Shown piece after piece: positions 9,692 through 19,637 of a stretch of 64,000 bases of DNA (position 1 is its first letter; every line of letters begins with the position of its first letter). The position numbers and the translations under genes are program-made. The notes under the pieces were generated by a model. That model worked only from the letters and a program-made list of their open reading frames with translations, made no database searches and was not told the origin of the DNA. The stretch is taken from assembly GCF_021535135.1 (NCBI RefSeq), contig NZ_CP091036.1, positions 930,001-994,000 on the forward strand, in the 5' to 3' direction. This DNA is from Antarcticibacterium sp. 1MA-6-2. Its GTDB lineage: Bacteria > Bacteroidota > Bacteroidia > Flavobacteriales > Flavobacteriaceae.

Positions 9692-10567
9692 ATGAATCCT
9701 TTTCAAGTTTTAAAATTTTTTCCGTTTTTCGTTTTCCTTTTTCTTACTTCCATCACAAGCTTTGCACAGGGTGAGACTAAAGATTCTGTCCCTAATACCT
9801 GGCAACTTCTAAAATATGATGGGATAAGTGCCTTTCAAGGTTTAACAACAACTTACGCGAAACCTCTGGAATGGGAAAAGGAAGATTATCTTACTGCAGG
9901 TGCAATAGTTTTAGGCACAGGAGCTATGTTTTTAATTGACGAAAATTCTACTGAATGGTTCATGGCTCAGGAAGAAGACATTCCAAATCTTATTAAAGAG
10001 GCAGGATGGTATTATGGTAGTCCACAAAACAATTATGCCTTAAATGGAGCTGTATATTTATACGGTTTATTCACGAAAAATCAGAAAATCAGGAAAACAG
10101 GTGTTCTGTTAATTTCCGCAGCCTCAACTGCAGGCCTCCTCCAAACTTTTTCTAAAACTGTTGCAGGAAGGGGACGTCCCACAACGGGGGAAGGATCTGC
10201 CAGTTTTAAACCTTTTAGTAATAAAGGGGAGTATCACAGTTTCCCATCAGGTCATACCATATTGTCGTTTACTACTGCCTACGCTATTGGAAAACAATTT
10301 AATAATCCTTTTATAAAAGCGGGAATATATGGATTTGGACTGGTAGCTCCAATATCAAGGCTTTGGGCAGGTGCACATTGGTTTTCTGACGTGGGAGTGA
10401 GTATTATAATTAGTGTAGTGGTTGTAGATGCTATTGATAATTACTTAAACAAGCAAAGAGATTATGGATCTCAAATCCATGATAAAAATAAAATTAGCTG
10501 GAGTTTCCAATTAGGAATGGGACAAATGAAGGTTACTGAGTACTTTCTAATGCAGGTTATAAAGTAA
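9692..10567 (+). CDS. PAP2-family membrane phosphatase
   Basis: 291 residues. A signal peptide (FFVFLFLTSITSFAQG) is followed by a domain with the three phosphatase motifs of the type 2 phosphatidic acid phosphatase superfamily: KTVAGRGRP near residue 158, FPSGH near 191, and SRLWAGAHWFSDV near 236 containing the nucleophilic His. Members dephosphorylate lipid phosphates such as phosphatidate or undecaprenyl diphosphate in the periplasm. The exact substrate is not determined. Intact; followed by a 420-base region without genes. Confidence 0.85.
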   Translation: MNPFQVLKFFPFFVFLFLTSITSFAQGETKDSVPNTWQLLKYDGISAFQGLTTTYAKPLEWEKEDYLTAGAIVLGTGAMFLIDENSTEWFMAQEEDIPNLIKEAGWYYGSPQNNYALNGAVYLYGLFTKNQKIRKTGVLLISAASTAGLLQTFSKTVAGRGRPTTGEGSASFKPFSNKGEYHSFPSGHTILSFTTAYAIGKQFNNPFIKAGIYGFGLVAPISRLWAGAHWFSDVGVSIIISVVVVDAIDNYLNKQRDYGSQIHDKNKISWSFQLGMGQMKVTEYFLMQVIK

Positions 10568-10989
10568 TAACAGTCCAGGTAAGTTTCATATATACTCTCA
10601 TTGTGCCTTTCTTAGATCCTTACTACTTCCTGTAATTTTCTACAGAATAGTAACTCGCCTTCTTTTTAAAATTTCTGAAATGGCACCAGAACTTTCGTTC
10701 ACCCATCTCCCTATTTTTAAAATTTCCGATAAATTATTGTCAGATATTTAAAAAGATATATTTTATAAATTTACAAAAGGAAAGAAAATTAAATCCGGAC
10801 CTTGATCATTTACAAGAATAAAATCGAGAGTGGTTGATGCAGAAATTAAGTTTTCGGTACTTATTCAATTTAATTCCAATTCAAATTGAGTGGCTGTAGA
10901 CGTGATAAATAAAAGAAGCTCCCTACTGCCGTTCCTGCGGAAGAAATGGAGTGAAAAACATTGAAAACAATTATAAATACAAGAATATT
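10568..10989. other. Gene-free region between PAP2 phosphatase and sirtuin genes
   Basis: 422 bases, AT-rich. I see no convincing short gene. There is a near-exact direct repeat, TTTTTAAAATTTC(T/C)GA, near 10663 and 10713. No clear terminator follows the phosphatase gene. The sirtuin promoter should lie here, but no good TAnnTTTG box stands out. Confidence 0.4.
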
Positions 10990-11670
10990 ATGAAACAGGT
11001 AGTGGTCTTGACTGGAGCAGGTATTAGTGCCGAAAGTGGAATAAATACTTTTCGTGATGCAAATGGGTTGTGGGAAGGCCACGATGTAATGGAAGTCGCA
11101 TCCCCTCTCGGCTGGAATAAAAACCCTGAAACCGTTCTTGAATTCTACAATCAACGACGAAGGCAACTCCAGGAGGTAGAGCCAAATCCTGCTCATTTTG
11201 CTTTAGCTGACCTGGAAAAAAAGTTCAAAGTAAATATTATAACTCAAAATGTAGATGATCTTCACGAAAGAGCTGGCAGCTCCAGGATACTACATTTACA
11301 TGGGGAACTCTTAAAAGTAAGAAGCACCTTTGATCCCGATTTAGTGCTTGACTGGAGAAAGGACCTCAATCCCGGTGACTTTTGTGAACACAATCATCAA
11401 CTTCGCCCTCATATTGTTTGGTTTGGAGAAGAAGTTCCTATGTTTCCTGTAGCTTTCGAAATAACAGAGAAAGCTGATATTTTAATTATCGTAGGAACTT
11501 CTATGCAGGTTTATCCTGCAGCTGCCCTTCTGGATTATGCTAAAGCAGATGCTGAAATATATTTCATTGATCCTAATCCTTCCCTCAGGCACCGCCAGGA
11601 TATTACTGTAATAGACAAAAAAGCATCTGTGGGAGTCCCTCAACTAGTAAAAGAATTGCTTCGTGAGTAA
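10990..11670 (+). CDS. cobB: NAD-dependent protein deacylase, sirtuin family
   Basis: 226 residues from the start at 10990 (MKQVVVLTGAGISAESGINT); an earlier ATG at 10951 adds an unconserved leader. Rossmann motifs include GAGISAESG, FRDANGLW, QNVDDLHERAG and the catalytic His in LHLHGEL. FYNQRRRQ carries the Tyr and Arg typical of class III sirtuins (E. coli CobB, SIRT5) that accept acidic acyl groups, so desuccinylase activity is likely. The zinc-ribbon Cys pairs are mostly missing; only one Cys remains in the region (GDFCEHNHQLRP). The role is removal of lysine acylations in the cytoplasm. Confidence 0.87.
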   Translation: MKQVVVLTGAGISAESGINTFRDANGLWEGHDVMEVASPLGWNKNPETVLEFYNQRRRQLQEVEPNPAHFALADLEKKFKVNIITQNVDDLHERAGSSRILHLHGELLKVRSTFDPDLVLDWRKDLNPGDFCEHNHQLRPHIVWFGEEVPMFPVAFEITEKADILIIVGTSMQVYPAAALLDYAKADAEIYFIDPNPSLRHRQDITVIDKKASVGVPQLVKELLRE

Positions 11671-11760
11671 GCTTAACGGATCCACAAAATAAAAATGCCG
11701 TGTGATTAAATAAAAATTGTTAATGACTTATCTTAGCCTTTTTAATTTAAACACCCATAA

Positions 11761-13098
11761 ATGACACCGCTTAAAGCAATTTCACCTATTGACGGAAGAT
11801 ATCATCAAAAAACCCGGGAACTTATAAAATATTTTAGCGAAGAAGCCCTTATCCAATATCGGGTACGGGTGGAAATCGAATATTTTATTGCCTTATGTAA
11901 ATTGCCTTTACCCCAGCTTAAAAATGTGGCAGAAGAGAGATTTGATGATCTACGGAACATCTTTAAAAATTTCACCTCTATTGATGCAGCTGCTGTAAAA
12001 GAAATTGAAAAAACAACCAATCACGATGTAAAGGCGGTTGAATATTTTATAAAACAAAAATTTGACGACCTTGAGCTTGGGGAATACAAAGAATTTATTC
12101 ATTTTGGCCTTACCTCCCAGGATATTAATAATACTGCAGTACCTTTAAGTTTAAAAGAGGCTGTTACAGATGTGTATCTTCCAGGCCTTGATCAAATAAT
12201 TCAGAAGTTAACAGATTTGTCAAAGGAATGGGAAAAAATTCCATTACTGGCCCGTACTCATGGACAGCCCGCCTCTCCCACCCGCTTAGGCAAAGAAATG
12301 GAAGTTTTTATAACTCGTTTGCAAATTCAAAAAACGCAATTAGAGACTGTACCTCACTCCTCAAAGTTTGGAGGAGCAACAGGAAATTATAATGCTCATA
12401 AAGTTGCTTATCCAACTATAGATTGGAGAAAATTTGGAACCGACTTTGTGGAAAAGGATCTTGGGCTTAATCATTCTTTCCCTACCACTCAAATTGAACA
12501 TTACGATAATATGGCAGCCTTATTTGATAATCTTAAAAGGCTGAATACTATCCTTATCGATCTTAATCGCGATTTCTGGACATATATCTCCATGGATTAC
12601 TTTAAACAGAAGATAAAAGAAGGAGAAGTGGGATCTTCTGCCATGCCTCATAAAGTTAATCCTATAGATTTTGAGAACAGCGAAGGAAATTTGGGTCTCG
12701 CTAATGCAATATTTGAACATTTATCGGCAAAATTACCTGTGAGCCGACTTCAAAGGGATCTAACGGACAGCACTGTTTTAAGAAATATTGGTGTTCCTAT
12801 TGGACATACTTTAATTGCGTTTCAGTCTACCCTTAAGGGATTGAATAAGCTACTACTAAACGAAAGTAAAATTCAACAAGACCTGGAAAACAATTGGGCA
12901 GTTGTGGCAGAAGCAATTCAAACTATTTTAAGAAGGGAAGGCTATCCAAACCCTTATGAAGCATTGAAAGGACTCACGAGAACAAACGAAGCAATTAACC
13001 AGGAAAGTATTGCAAACTTTATTGAGACTTTGAGAGTAACTGAGGAAATTAAAGTGGAATTAAAATCTATCACTCCTCAAAATTATACAGGTCTTTAA
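11761..13098 (+). CDS. purB: Adenylosuccinate lyase
   Basis: 445 residues, full length for the PurB form that begins SPIDGRYHQKTRELIKYFSE. It contains the fumarase/aspartase superfamily signature SSAMPHKVNPIDFEN around residue 297, plus HFGLTSQDINNTA and ARTHGQPASPTRLGKE. It catalyses two steps: SAICAR to AICAR in de novo purine synthesis, and adenylosuccinate to AMP. Intact, single gene, followed by a strong terminator at 13120-13152. purL is elsewhere in the window (53605), so purine genes are not clustered. Confidence 0.97.
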   Translation: MTPLKAISPIDGRYHQKTRELIKYFSEEALIQYRVRVEIEYFIALCKLPLPQLKNVAEERFDDLRNIFKNFTSIDAAAVKEIEKTTNHDVKAVEYFIKQKFDDLELGEYKEFIHFGLTSQDINNTAVPLSLKEAVTDVYLPGLDQIIQKLTDLSKEWEKIPLLARTHGQPASPTRLGKEMEVFITRLQIQKTQLETVPHSSKFGGATGNYNAHKVAYPTIDWRKFGTDFVEKDLGLNHSFPTTQIEHYDNMAALFDNLKRLNTILIDLNRDFWTYISMDYFKQKIKEGEVGSSAMPHKVNPIDFENSEGNLGLANAIFEHLSAKLPVSRLQRDLTDSTVLRNIGVPIGHTLIAFQSTLKGLNKLLLNESKIQQDLENNWAVVAEAIQTILRREGYPNPYEALKGLTRTNEAINQESIANFIETLRVTEEIKVELKSITPQNYTGL

Positions 13099-13119
13099 AA
13101 TATATTCATTCTGAAATAC

Positions 13120-13152
13120 AAAAAGCCCGATATTTTATTACCGGGCTTTTTA
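13120..13152. terminator. Bidirectional rho-independent terminator after purB
   Basis: AAAAGCCCG (13121-13129) pairs with CGGGCTTTT (13142-13150), with A and T runs on the outer sides. It lies between converging purB and the DUF4252 operon. Confidence 0.85.
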
Positions 13153-13177
13153 ATGCATAAAGAATTTCTCCTAACGT

Positions 13178-13768
13178 TTATTCTTTTCCATCGGTTTCTT
13201 CAATTTCCTGTGTTTCTTCTTCTGCTCCACCAGTTGAAGCAAAGATCTCTTTTACCCCAGAGAATGCCTCCAGATTTAGATCCCCTTCCTGCAGAGAACG
13301 TACAAGTTGCATAATGTCCCCGGGATTCATATCCTTACCCAGTAAGCGGGCAATACCCATACCTTTTGAGTCATCAAATCCATAAATAATGACTTCATCT
13401 ACTGCCTCTTCTTCGCTAGTAAAGTAAATTTCCATCCTGGAAGTTCCACCTCCATACCTCATTAGCAGCTGGTACTTTTCCTCCTTAAGTATATTGAAAA
13501 GATTATTTTTTTCTACTTCAATAGTCTCAGTATTGGCGTCTTTTTTTGGAATAGCAAGAATATTAATTTTCTTAACTGTTTCAAGAATTTCCCGCTGTTC
13601 AAGATCCAGGCTTTCTGCATTTGCAAACATACTTGCAGGAATGTCAAAAGCTACGAAATCTTTGCTTTCCTGGTTGTCTACATAATATTCCTGCAGCGTT
13701 TGCTGGTTGTCACAGGAGATCATCCACGTAACCAGGAAAGCGACACCTATTGATTTAAGCAGTCTCAT
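13178..13768 (-). CDS. DUF4252 lipoprotein
   Basis: 196 residues. The signal peptide ends in a lipobox (WMISCDNQQ). The body is a DUF4252 domain: a hydrophobic FVAFDIPASMF start, VKKINILAIP, a charged YQLLMRYGGGTSRMEIY segment, and a C-terminal acidic tail (EEETQEIEETDGKE). Family members are lipoproteins of unknown function in Bacteroidota, usually downstream of an ECF sigma and anti-sigma pair, as here. It is the last gene of the minus-strand operon starting at 15270 and lies 8 bases after its paralogue. Confidence 0.75.
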   Translation of the reverse strand: MRLLKSIGVAFLVTWMISCDNQQTLQEYYVDNQESKDFVAFDIPASMFANAESLDLEQREILETVKKINILAIPKKDANTETIEVEKNNLFNILKEEKYQLLMRYGGGTSRMEIYFTSEEEAVDEVIIYGFDDSKGMGIARLLGKDMNPGDIMQLVRSLQEGDLNLEAFSGVKEIFASTGGAEEETQEIEETDGKE

Positions 13769-13776
13769 AATATTTA

Positions 13777-14310
13777 TTATTTAGACTTATTTGCTTTTAC
13801 ATTTTTCAATTCTTCAGACCCTGGTACTTTAAGATCAGAAGTTAGTTTAGAAATCTTTGTAAGATCCAAGTCTCCTGTAATACTCATTATTACAGAAACA
13901 GGTTTTCCATCTTTCTGCCCTTCCATAAACATAAACAGTTCACTTACAAAATTGTCATTACGGCCGGGTTTAGAATAGAACTTGATATTATTTCCACCTT
14001 CACTCACTCTCATTAATTCATCCAGCGTACCTTTTTTAAGATAAGAGGCAACATCTGTGGCCATTTGTGACCGCACCCCTTGCTGGTGGGAACTATACAC
14101 TCTAATTTCCTTTAAATTATCGATTAAATTAAGGTATTGCTGGGCCTCGGGATCATCTGCACTTAAATCTACTTTTGACAATAGTTTAAACATTTTGCTT
14201 GTCATGACCACGGCATCTACTTCCTTCATTGAATCGTACTTCTCAAAACTTTGCGAGTATCCCGTTAAAGATATTAGGGCTACGGCGACTAAAATTGCTA
14301 TCTTTTTCAT
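13777..14310 (-). CDS. DUF4252 exported protein
   Basis: 177 residues with a Sec signal peptide (KIAILVAVALISLTGYSQS) and no lipobox. The DUF4252 core includes VDAVVMTSKMFKLLSKVD and LIDNLKEIRVYSS. It is a paralogue of the lipoprotein at 13178-13768 and precedes it in the same operon. Function unknown; likely a periplasmic output or sensor of the adjacent ECF sigma system. Confidence 0.72.
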   Translation of the reverse strand: MKKIAILVAVALISLTGYSQSFEKYDSMKEVDAVVMTSKMFKLLSKVDLSADDPEAQQYLNLIDNLKEIRVYSSHQQGVRSQMATDVASYLKKGTLDELMRVSEGGNNIKFYSKPGRNDNFVSELFMFMEGQKDGKPVSVIMSITGDLDLTKISKLTSDLKVPGSEELKNVKANKSK

Positions 14311-14325
14311 TGTTTTTGGTTTTAA

Positions 14326-14774
14326 TTATTCTTTTATGTACTTGTTTTTGGCTTTATCAAATTCTTCTATGTAAGCCAGGTCTTCCCTGCCGGAGTTTAA
14401 TGCGGCAGAAATTAACTGCAGGCTTTCTTTTGCTTTTTCATATGCTTCCTGGGGGTCTTCTATAGTCCCTAAATCCTGCTGATTTAGATCTTCCTGCCCA
14501 TTATTAAGTCCCACAAATAATCCTACTGCCAGGATAATACTTGCTGCAATCCCGGTGAAGGCATATTTCTTTCTATGCGATCTCACTTTAATCTCTCCCG
14601 GATAAGAAGCAGAATTTTCTCTTGCTACATAAGAAAATAGCAATATATATTCTTCTAAATGTGCTTAAGCACTTTTCCAGAGGTAAAATATTCCCGCAAA
14701 AGCTTTTCTTCAGCAAGGCTGGTGTTCCCATCCTCATATTTTTGCAGAAGAGCTTCTATTTTAGTTAATTCCAT
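14326..14774 (-). CDS. Membrane anti-sigma-like protein (frameshifted)
   Basis: About 149 residues after frame repair. Start ATG at 14774 gives MELTKIEALLQKYEDGNTSL and then EEKLLREYFTSGKVP, the short N-terminal sigma-binding module typical of Bacteroidota anti-sigma factors. A single membrane helix follows (KYAFTGIAASIILAVGLFVG), then a periplasmic tail (QEAYEKAKESLQLISAALNSG). The frame is broken by GCTTAAGC at 14663-14670, where GKVPAHLEEY expects GCCAGC. The start overlaps the end of the sigma gene by 14 bases, showing coupling. It probably holds the sigma factor at the membrane. Confidence 0.75.
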
Positions 14775-15270
14775 AGTTGTGTTTTTTTATTAATTCTTCT
14801 CTTATTTTTTTTCTCGCCCTTGAAAGTGCCACACGAATTGCGGTTTCATTCATTTGGGTTATTTCTGATATTTCTTCATAATCATATTGCTCTACATCCC
14901 TTAGTTGAAAAATTAGTTTTTGCTGTTCCGGCAAGGCATTCAGAATCTTATTTACCTGGTCCAGTTCATCACTTATCTCCAGCTGTTGATGTTGGTTATT
15001 TTCTTTACTATCGTAATTGCTGTGAACTATTTTTAAATTATTGTTCTGCTTCAATTTCAACTGATCAAGGCAGTGGTTTTTCGTTACTGTCATCGCAAAG
15101 GCCTCAAGATTGGCATAGTGATTGAGTTTATCATTCCGGCTCCACAATTTTAATATTACATCTTGGGTCGCATCCTCGGCTGCTTCCCTTGACGTTAGCA
15201 ATCGCAGTGCCAAACGATAAATTTTATCCTTAACGGGATCAATTAGTTTAACAAAGGTGTTTTGGTTCAT
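14761..15270 (-). CDS. RNA polymerase ECF sigma factor (sigma-70 family)
   Basis: 169 residues. Region 2 has YRLALRLLTSREAAEDATQDVILKLW; region 4 has LNALPEQQKLIFQLRDVEQYDYEEI followed by the helix-turn-helix NETAIRVALSRARKKIRE. It is the first gene of a minus-strand operon: sigma, anti-sigma (14326-14774), DUF4252 (13777-14310), DUF4252 lipoprotein (13178-13768). It is one of three ECF systems in the window. The signal that frees it is unknown. Confidence 0.92.
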   Translation of the reverse strand: MNQNTFVKLIDPVKDKIYRLALRLLTSREAAEDATQDVILKLWSRNDKLNHYANLEAFAMTVTKNHCLDQLKLKQNNNLKIVHSNYDSKENNQHQQLEISDELDQVNKILNALPEQQKLIFQLRDVEQYDYEEISEITQMNETAIRVALSRARKKIREELIKKHNYGIN

Positions 15271-15392
15271 TGGTTGGTTGTTAGTACCTCTACATCTTTA
15301 CGACGAACCACTTGTGAATTTGTTACAAGGGGAATTGAAATGTCAAAAAATTGTAACTATTTTTAAAGGTTACTTAAATCAAAATTACATAT

Positions 15393-16845
15393 ATGAAATT
15401 ATTAAAGCTTTTTTTACTGGCCCTACTTGTAAGTAGCTCTACTATTTCTTGTTCTAAAGATGAAGATGACATAGGTCCTCAGGCAGTAAAACCGGGTGAT
15501 AAGAGAGATTTTACAGTTGAGAACTTTATTTATAAAGGAATGAATTTATATTATCTCTATAAGGCTGATATTCCGCAATTAGCAAATGATTATTTTGACA
15601 CGCAGTCCCAACTGAATGATTTTATTGATAACTACCCTACTCCCGAAGATTTTTTCTACGATGGAGTTGTAGCATCACAAGATAGGTTTAGCTGGATTGT
15701 AGATGATTATATAGAGCTTGAAAATTCTTTCGCGGGAATAACTAAAACTTCGGGAATGTCTTATGTCCTTAGTTATTACTCTGAAGATTCAAATAATATT
15801 TTTGGAGTGGTGCGATTTGTTGAACCCGGAACTTCTGCTCAGGTTGCAGGTGTTAAGAGAGGAGATATCTTCACAAAGGTAAATGGGGAACAATTAACTG
15901 ATACTAATTACGGGGCGTTGTTAGGCGGTGATAGCTATACCCTTAATATCGCCAGTATTGAGGAAAACACTATTATAGATTCAGGAGAAACAGTAAATCT
16001 TACAACTGCAGTTTATCAATCAAATCCCGTTTACATAGCTAAAACTTTAACCATTGACGGTAAAAAGATTGGGTACCTAATGTATAATAGTTTTACAAAT
16101 GAGTTTGATGAACAATTAAATACTGCCTTTGGACAATTTAAAGCAGATAATGTTGAAGAATTAATTCTTGATCTTCGTTACAACAGCGGTGGAGACGTTA
16201 GAACTGCCACAGATCTTGCAGCCATGATTACTTACCAGTTTCCGGGACAGGTATTTATGAAAGAAGAATGGAATGCTGAACTTCAGGAATATTGGGAAGA
16301 AAATGATCCTAATGGATTGGTCAATAAATTTAATACCACTTTAAGAAGTGGAACACAAATAAATAGTTTGATGCTGGAGAGAGTTTATGTATTAACTTCC
16401 TCTCGATCTGCTTCTGCAAGTGAGTTAATAATTAATGGTTTGGATCCTTATATTGATGTAGTTCAGGTTGGAGATAAAACAACTAAGCAAATTTACGGCA
16501 TCCACTACCTTATACGATTCACCCAATTTTAGGAGACAAAATGCAAATACGAAACATACTTATGCTATTCAGCCGTTAATATTAAAATCTGTAAACAAGA
16601 ATGGAGTTTCAGATTATATTAATGGTTTAAGTCCTGATCTTGAACTTAAAGAAAATATTAGAAACTATGGAATACTGGGTGATCTTGACGAACCTTTATT
16701 AAGAGCTGCTCTAAATCTTATTCAGGAAAATAGAGTTTCTGTTCCTCAATTTCAAACCTACAAGTTTGCTGGTGAAGATGGAATGTTTCAACCAACTTAC
16801 CAGAGAATGTATATACACGATATTCCACAAATTCCTGTTGACTAG
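15393..16845 (+). CDS. S41 family peptidase lipoprotein, copy 1 (frameshifted)
   Basis: About 484 residues. Lipobox STISCSKDED, so surface or periplasmic and lipid-anchored. It has an N-terminal cap, a PDZ-like domain (GTSAQVAGVKRGDIFTKVNG), then the tail-specific protease core: ELILDLRYNSGGDVRTATDL and SSRSASASELIINGLDPY, holding the catalytic Ser of S41 proteases. Broken at 16482-16488 by ACTAAGC, where the paralogue at 17030 reads TTGKFQAS (here ACTGGC expected). The C-terminal part (SDYINGLSPDLELKEN) aligns with copy 2. The two genes are a tandem duplication 184 bases apart. Confidence 0.88.
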
Positions 16846-17029
16846 ATCGTTATACTTTTAGTAAAAAGGCCGATTTTTAATTATGTCAGCTTTTTAGCTT
16901 TAAACCTTATCATATGTTGTACTTCCATTGTAAGCTTGGGGTAGCCTAAGCGACTTAATGTGTAGAAAATAATCTGTAAATTTACTTCCCCCTCCTCTTA
17001 TTGACTATTCATATATTTAAATAAACAAT

Positions 17030-18508
17030 ATGAAATTGACAAAAAATAATAACTTTTTATTGATCTTCCTGCTAGGTTTGCTGTTCAGTTGTTCAGCCGA
17101 TAATGAGGAATTTATTGAGGAGGAAACTGAAAATAATATTGATAATCCTGCCAGTACAATAATTAAGAAGGATCTTGAGGTACAAAAATTTATATATCGT
17201 GGGATGAGTGATATTTATTTATACAACAGTGACGTGGATTTACTTGCCTCTGATTATTTTGCGACCCAGGAGGATAAAGAAGATTTTTTGGACAACTACA
17301 CCAAACCCGAAGACTTATTCGAAAGACTTATGGCATCCCATGATCGCTTTAGTTATATTATGGATGATTATAATGATTATAATAAAACTTCAGGAGGCTT
17401 AGATGCCATTACAGGAATGAGCTATGGATTGGTAAGCTACTGTACTAATTGTTCTGAAGTATTTGGTTATGTGAAATTAGTACTGCCGGGATCTAATGCA
17501 GACGATAAAGGAGTAAAAAGAGGAATGATCTTTAACAGGATCGACGGGCAACAAATAACTACTTCCAATTACAATGAACTGTTGGATTCTAACAGCTTTA
17601 GCATTGGTCTTGCTAAAATCGAAGATAATACAATAAGTGAGTTAGATCAAACTATCACCATTTCTGAACGTGAGCAAAAAGAAAATCCAATTGCCTACAA
17701 TAAAGTTATGGATATCGATGGTGAAAAAGTTGGTTATTTATACTATAATAGTTTTGATGAAGATTACGATGAAGATCTAAACAATGCTTTTAAGGAATTA
17801 AAAGGAGCCGGAGTTACTGAGCTGGTCTTAGATCTAAGGTACAACGGTGGAGGTTCTGTAAGAACTGCGACTGATCTTGCTGCAATGATTACTAAGCCAA
17901 TTCCTGGCCAGCTCTTTATGAAAGAGAAATGGAATCAAAAATATCAGAAATATTACGAGCAAAATAAACCGGAGTATTTGTTGAATAATTTTAATAAGAC
18001 CTTGAGAACAGGAACTCCCATTAATAGTCTTAATCTTTCCCGTGTGTTTGTTTTAACAACTGCATCTTCTGCTTCAGCAAGTGAATTAATTATTAATGGA
18101 CTAGATCCTTATATTGATGTCGTACAAATTGGAGATGTAACTACAGGAAAATTTCAGGCTTCGGTCACTCTATATGATTCTGAAGATTTTTCCAAAGATC
18201 ACGCATCTTTAAAAACCACGCATAAGTATGCCATGCAACCCCTCGTTTTAAAATCTCATAATGCCCATGATGTATCAGATTACGTAAATGGACTTACTCC
18301 TGATATTACTTTAAAAGAGAATGTTAGGAATCTGGGAATACTGGGAGACCCTTCAGAACCTTTACTAAAGGTGGCGCTGGATGTAATTAAAGGCAACAGA
18401 GTTTCCATTCCTGAAGTTAAAGAATATAAAAATATAGGAGAAAGCGGAATGTTTGAGCCGGAATATCAAAGAATGTATATAGACAAATTGCCTGAAGTAA
18501 TAGAGTAA
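17030..18508 (+). CDS. S41 family peptidase lipoprotein, copy 2
   Basis: 492 residues, intact paralogue of the gene at 15393. Lipobox LFSCSADNE. The PDZ-like segment is GSNADDKGVKRGMIFNRIDG; the S41 core is ELVLDLRYNGGGSVRTATDL with the Ser in SSASASELIINGLDPY. S41 proteases cut protein C-termini; these single-domain lipoprotein forms are common in Bacteroidota, with substrates unknown. A strong bidirectional terminator follows at 18528-18569. A short acidic linker (NEEFIEEETENN) follows the anchor Cys. Confidence 0.9.
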   Translation: MKLTKNNNFLLIFLLGLLFSCSADNEEFIEEETENNIDNPASTIIKKDLEVQKFIYRGMSDIYLYNSDVDLLASDYFATQEDKEDFLDNYTKPEDLFERLMASHDRFSYIMDDYNDYNKTSGGLDAITGMSYGLVSYCTNCSEVFGYVKLVLPGSNADDKGVKRGMIFNRIDGQQITTSNYNELLDSNSFSIGLAKIEDNTISELDQTITISEREQKENPIAYNKVMDIDGEKVGYLYYNSFDEDYDEDLNNAFKELKGAGVTELVLDLRYNGGGSVRTATDLAAMITKPIPGQLFMKEKWNQKYQKYYEQNKPEYLLNNFNKTLRTGTPINSLNLSRVFVLTTASSASASELIINGLDPYIDVVQIGDVTTGKFQASVTLYDSEDFSKDHASLKTTHKYAMQPLVLKSHNAHDVSDYVNGLTPDITLKENVRNLGILGDPSEPLLKVALDVIKGNRVSIPEVKEYKNIGESGMFEPEYQRMYIDKLPEVIE

Positions 18509-18527
18509 AATGAAACAGAAATCAATT

Positions 18528-18569
18528 AAAACGGCCACCGGAAATCTTTATTTTCGGTGGCCGTTTTTA
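18528..18569. terminator. Bidirectional terminator between S41 protease and BtuG-like gene
   Basis: AACGGCCACCG (18530-18540) pairs exactly with CGGTGGCCGTT (18555-18565), flanked by A and T runs. Confidence 0.85.
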
Positions 18570-18585
18570 TATGAACAACAATAAC

Positions 18586-19634
18586 TTAGTTATTAAAGTA
18601 AAATCCGTTTGGTGCTACTCCAACTTCGATTTTTTGAAGAAGTTCTCCTGCTGTAGAATACACTTCTACAAAACTATTTGAAGCAAAATCACTTAAGCAT
18701 CTGCAACATAGACTCTCCCATCTTCTACCTCAAAACCATACATTATGCCCCATTCTGAATTGCTTTCATATTGAAAAAGAGGCTCTGCTGCTAAGTTCTG
18801 TGGCATCTGTGGAAATAGAATATACTCCTTTTCCAATTGTGTAATATATAGATTGTCCTTCAACATCAATTTTACTAGCGCCTGCCAATCCTTCCGCAGA
18901 AATAATTTGGGATTCTACCTCTCCACTGTTAAGATTGATCACCTGTAGGGTTCCACTGCTTAAAGTGTATAAACGATCTCCCACAACTTTTATAGAGTTA
19001 AGGCCAGCCGCAACCTCTATAGTATTTACCACCGTGTTTGTAGCAGGATTAAGGACGCTTATCGAATTACCTGAACCAAAGGAAGAATTTTGCACATAAA
19101 GCAGCTCCTTAGCTTGAGTTATATAGGATGCTGTATTGTTGATTTCAATTGTTTCTTCAACTTCCAGGGTTTCCAAATTAATGACGGCCACAAAATCATC
19201 TGTATTAGAATCAAAACTTGCAAGGTTGGTTACATAAGCTTTTCCGTTAATTATAGTACCATAATAAGGTACCTGCAAATCACTTTCTACTCTTCCAACC
19301 AGTTCAAAGGTGTGCCTGTCTACAACTGTAATCATATTTGATCCGTTAGAAATTATATATGCGTTGTTCTCATCAAAGAACATAGATTGAAGGTACTTCC
19401 CAAGATCATCACCTTCGCTCACTGCCGCAAAAATTTCCTGTTCTACAGTTTGTAAATCATCACTTACAAATGTAACTGTACTTAAGCAGCCTGTGAACCC
19501 TCATTTAGCACAAAAAATCCATTGGAATATTCGCTGCCTTCTTCAGGTAATTCTACAATATCATCGTCACTGCTACAGGAGTTTAATAAAAACGCTCCAA
19601 GCATTCCGAATAAAAATGATCTGGTAATCTTCAT
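18586..19634 (-). CDS. Beta-propeller lipoprotein, BtuG-like (frameshifted twice)
   Basis: About 348 residues after repair. The N-terminus (KITRSFLFGMLGAFLLNS, then CSSDDD) is a lipoprotein signal with an acidic export-type tail, suggesting surface exposure. The rest has YncE-type propeller repeats: NGFFVLNEGSQ, NAYIISNGSNMITVVDRHTF, AYVTNLASF, LLYVQNSSFGSGNSISVLNP, GDRLYTLSSGTLQVINL. It lies 3 bases downstream of btuB under the cobalamin riboswitch, the position of BtuG, the high-affinity B12-binding surface propeller of Bacteroides. The function is inferred from fold and place. Breaks: ACTTAAGC at 19480-19487 and at 18691-18698; both fit a lost CCAGC. Confidence 0.72.
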
Positions 19635-19637
19635 AGT

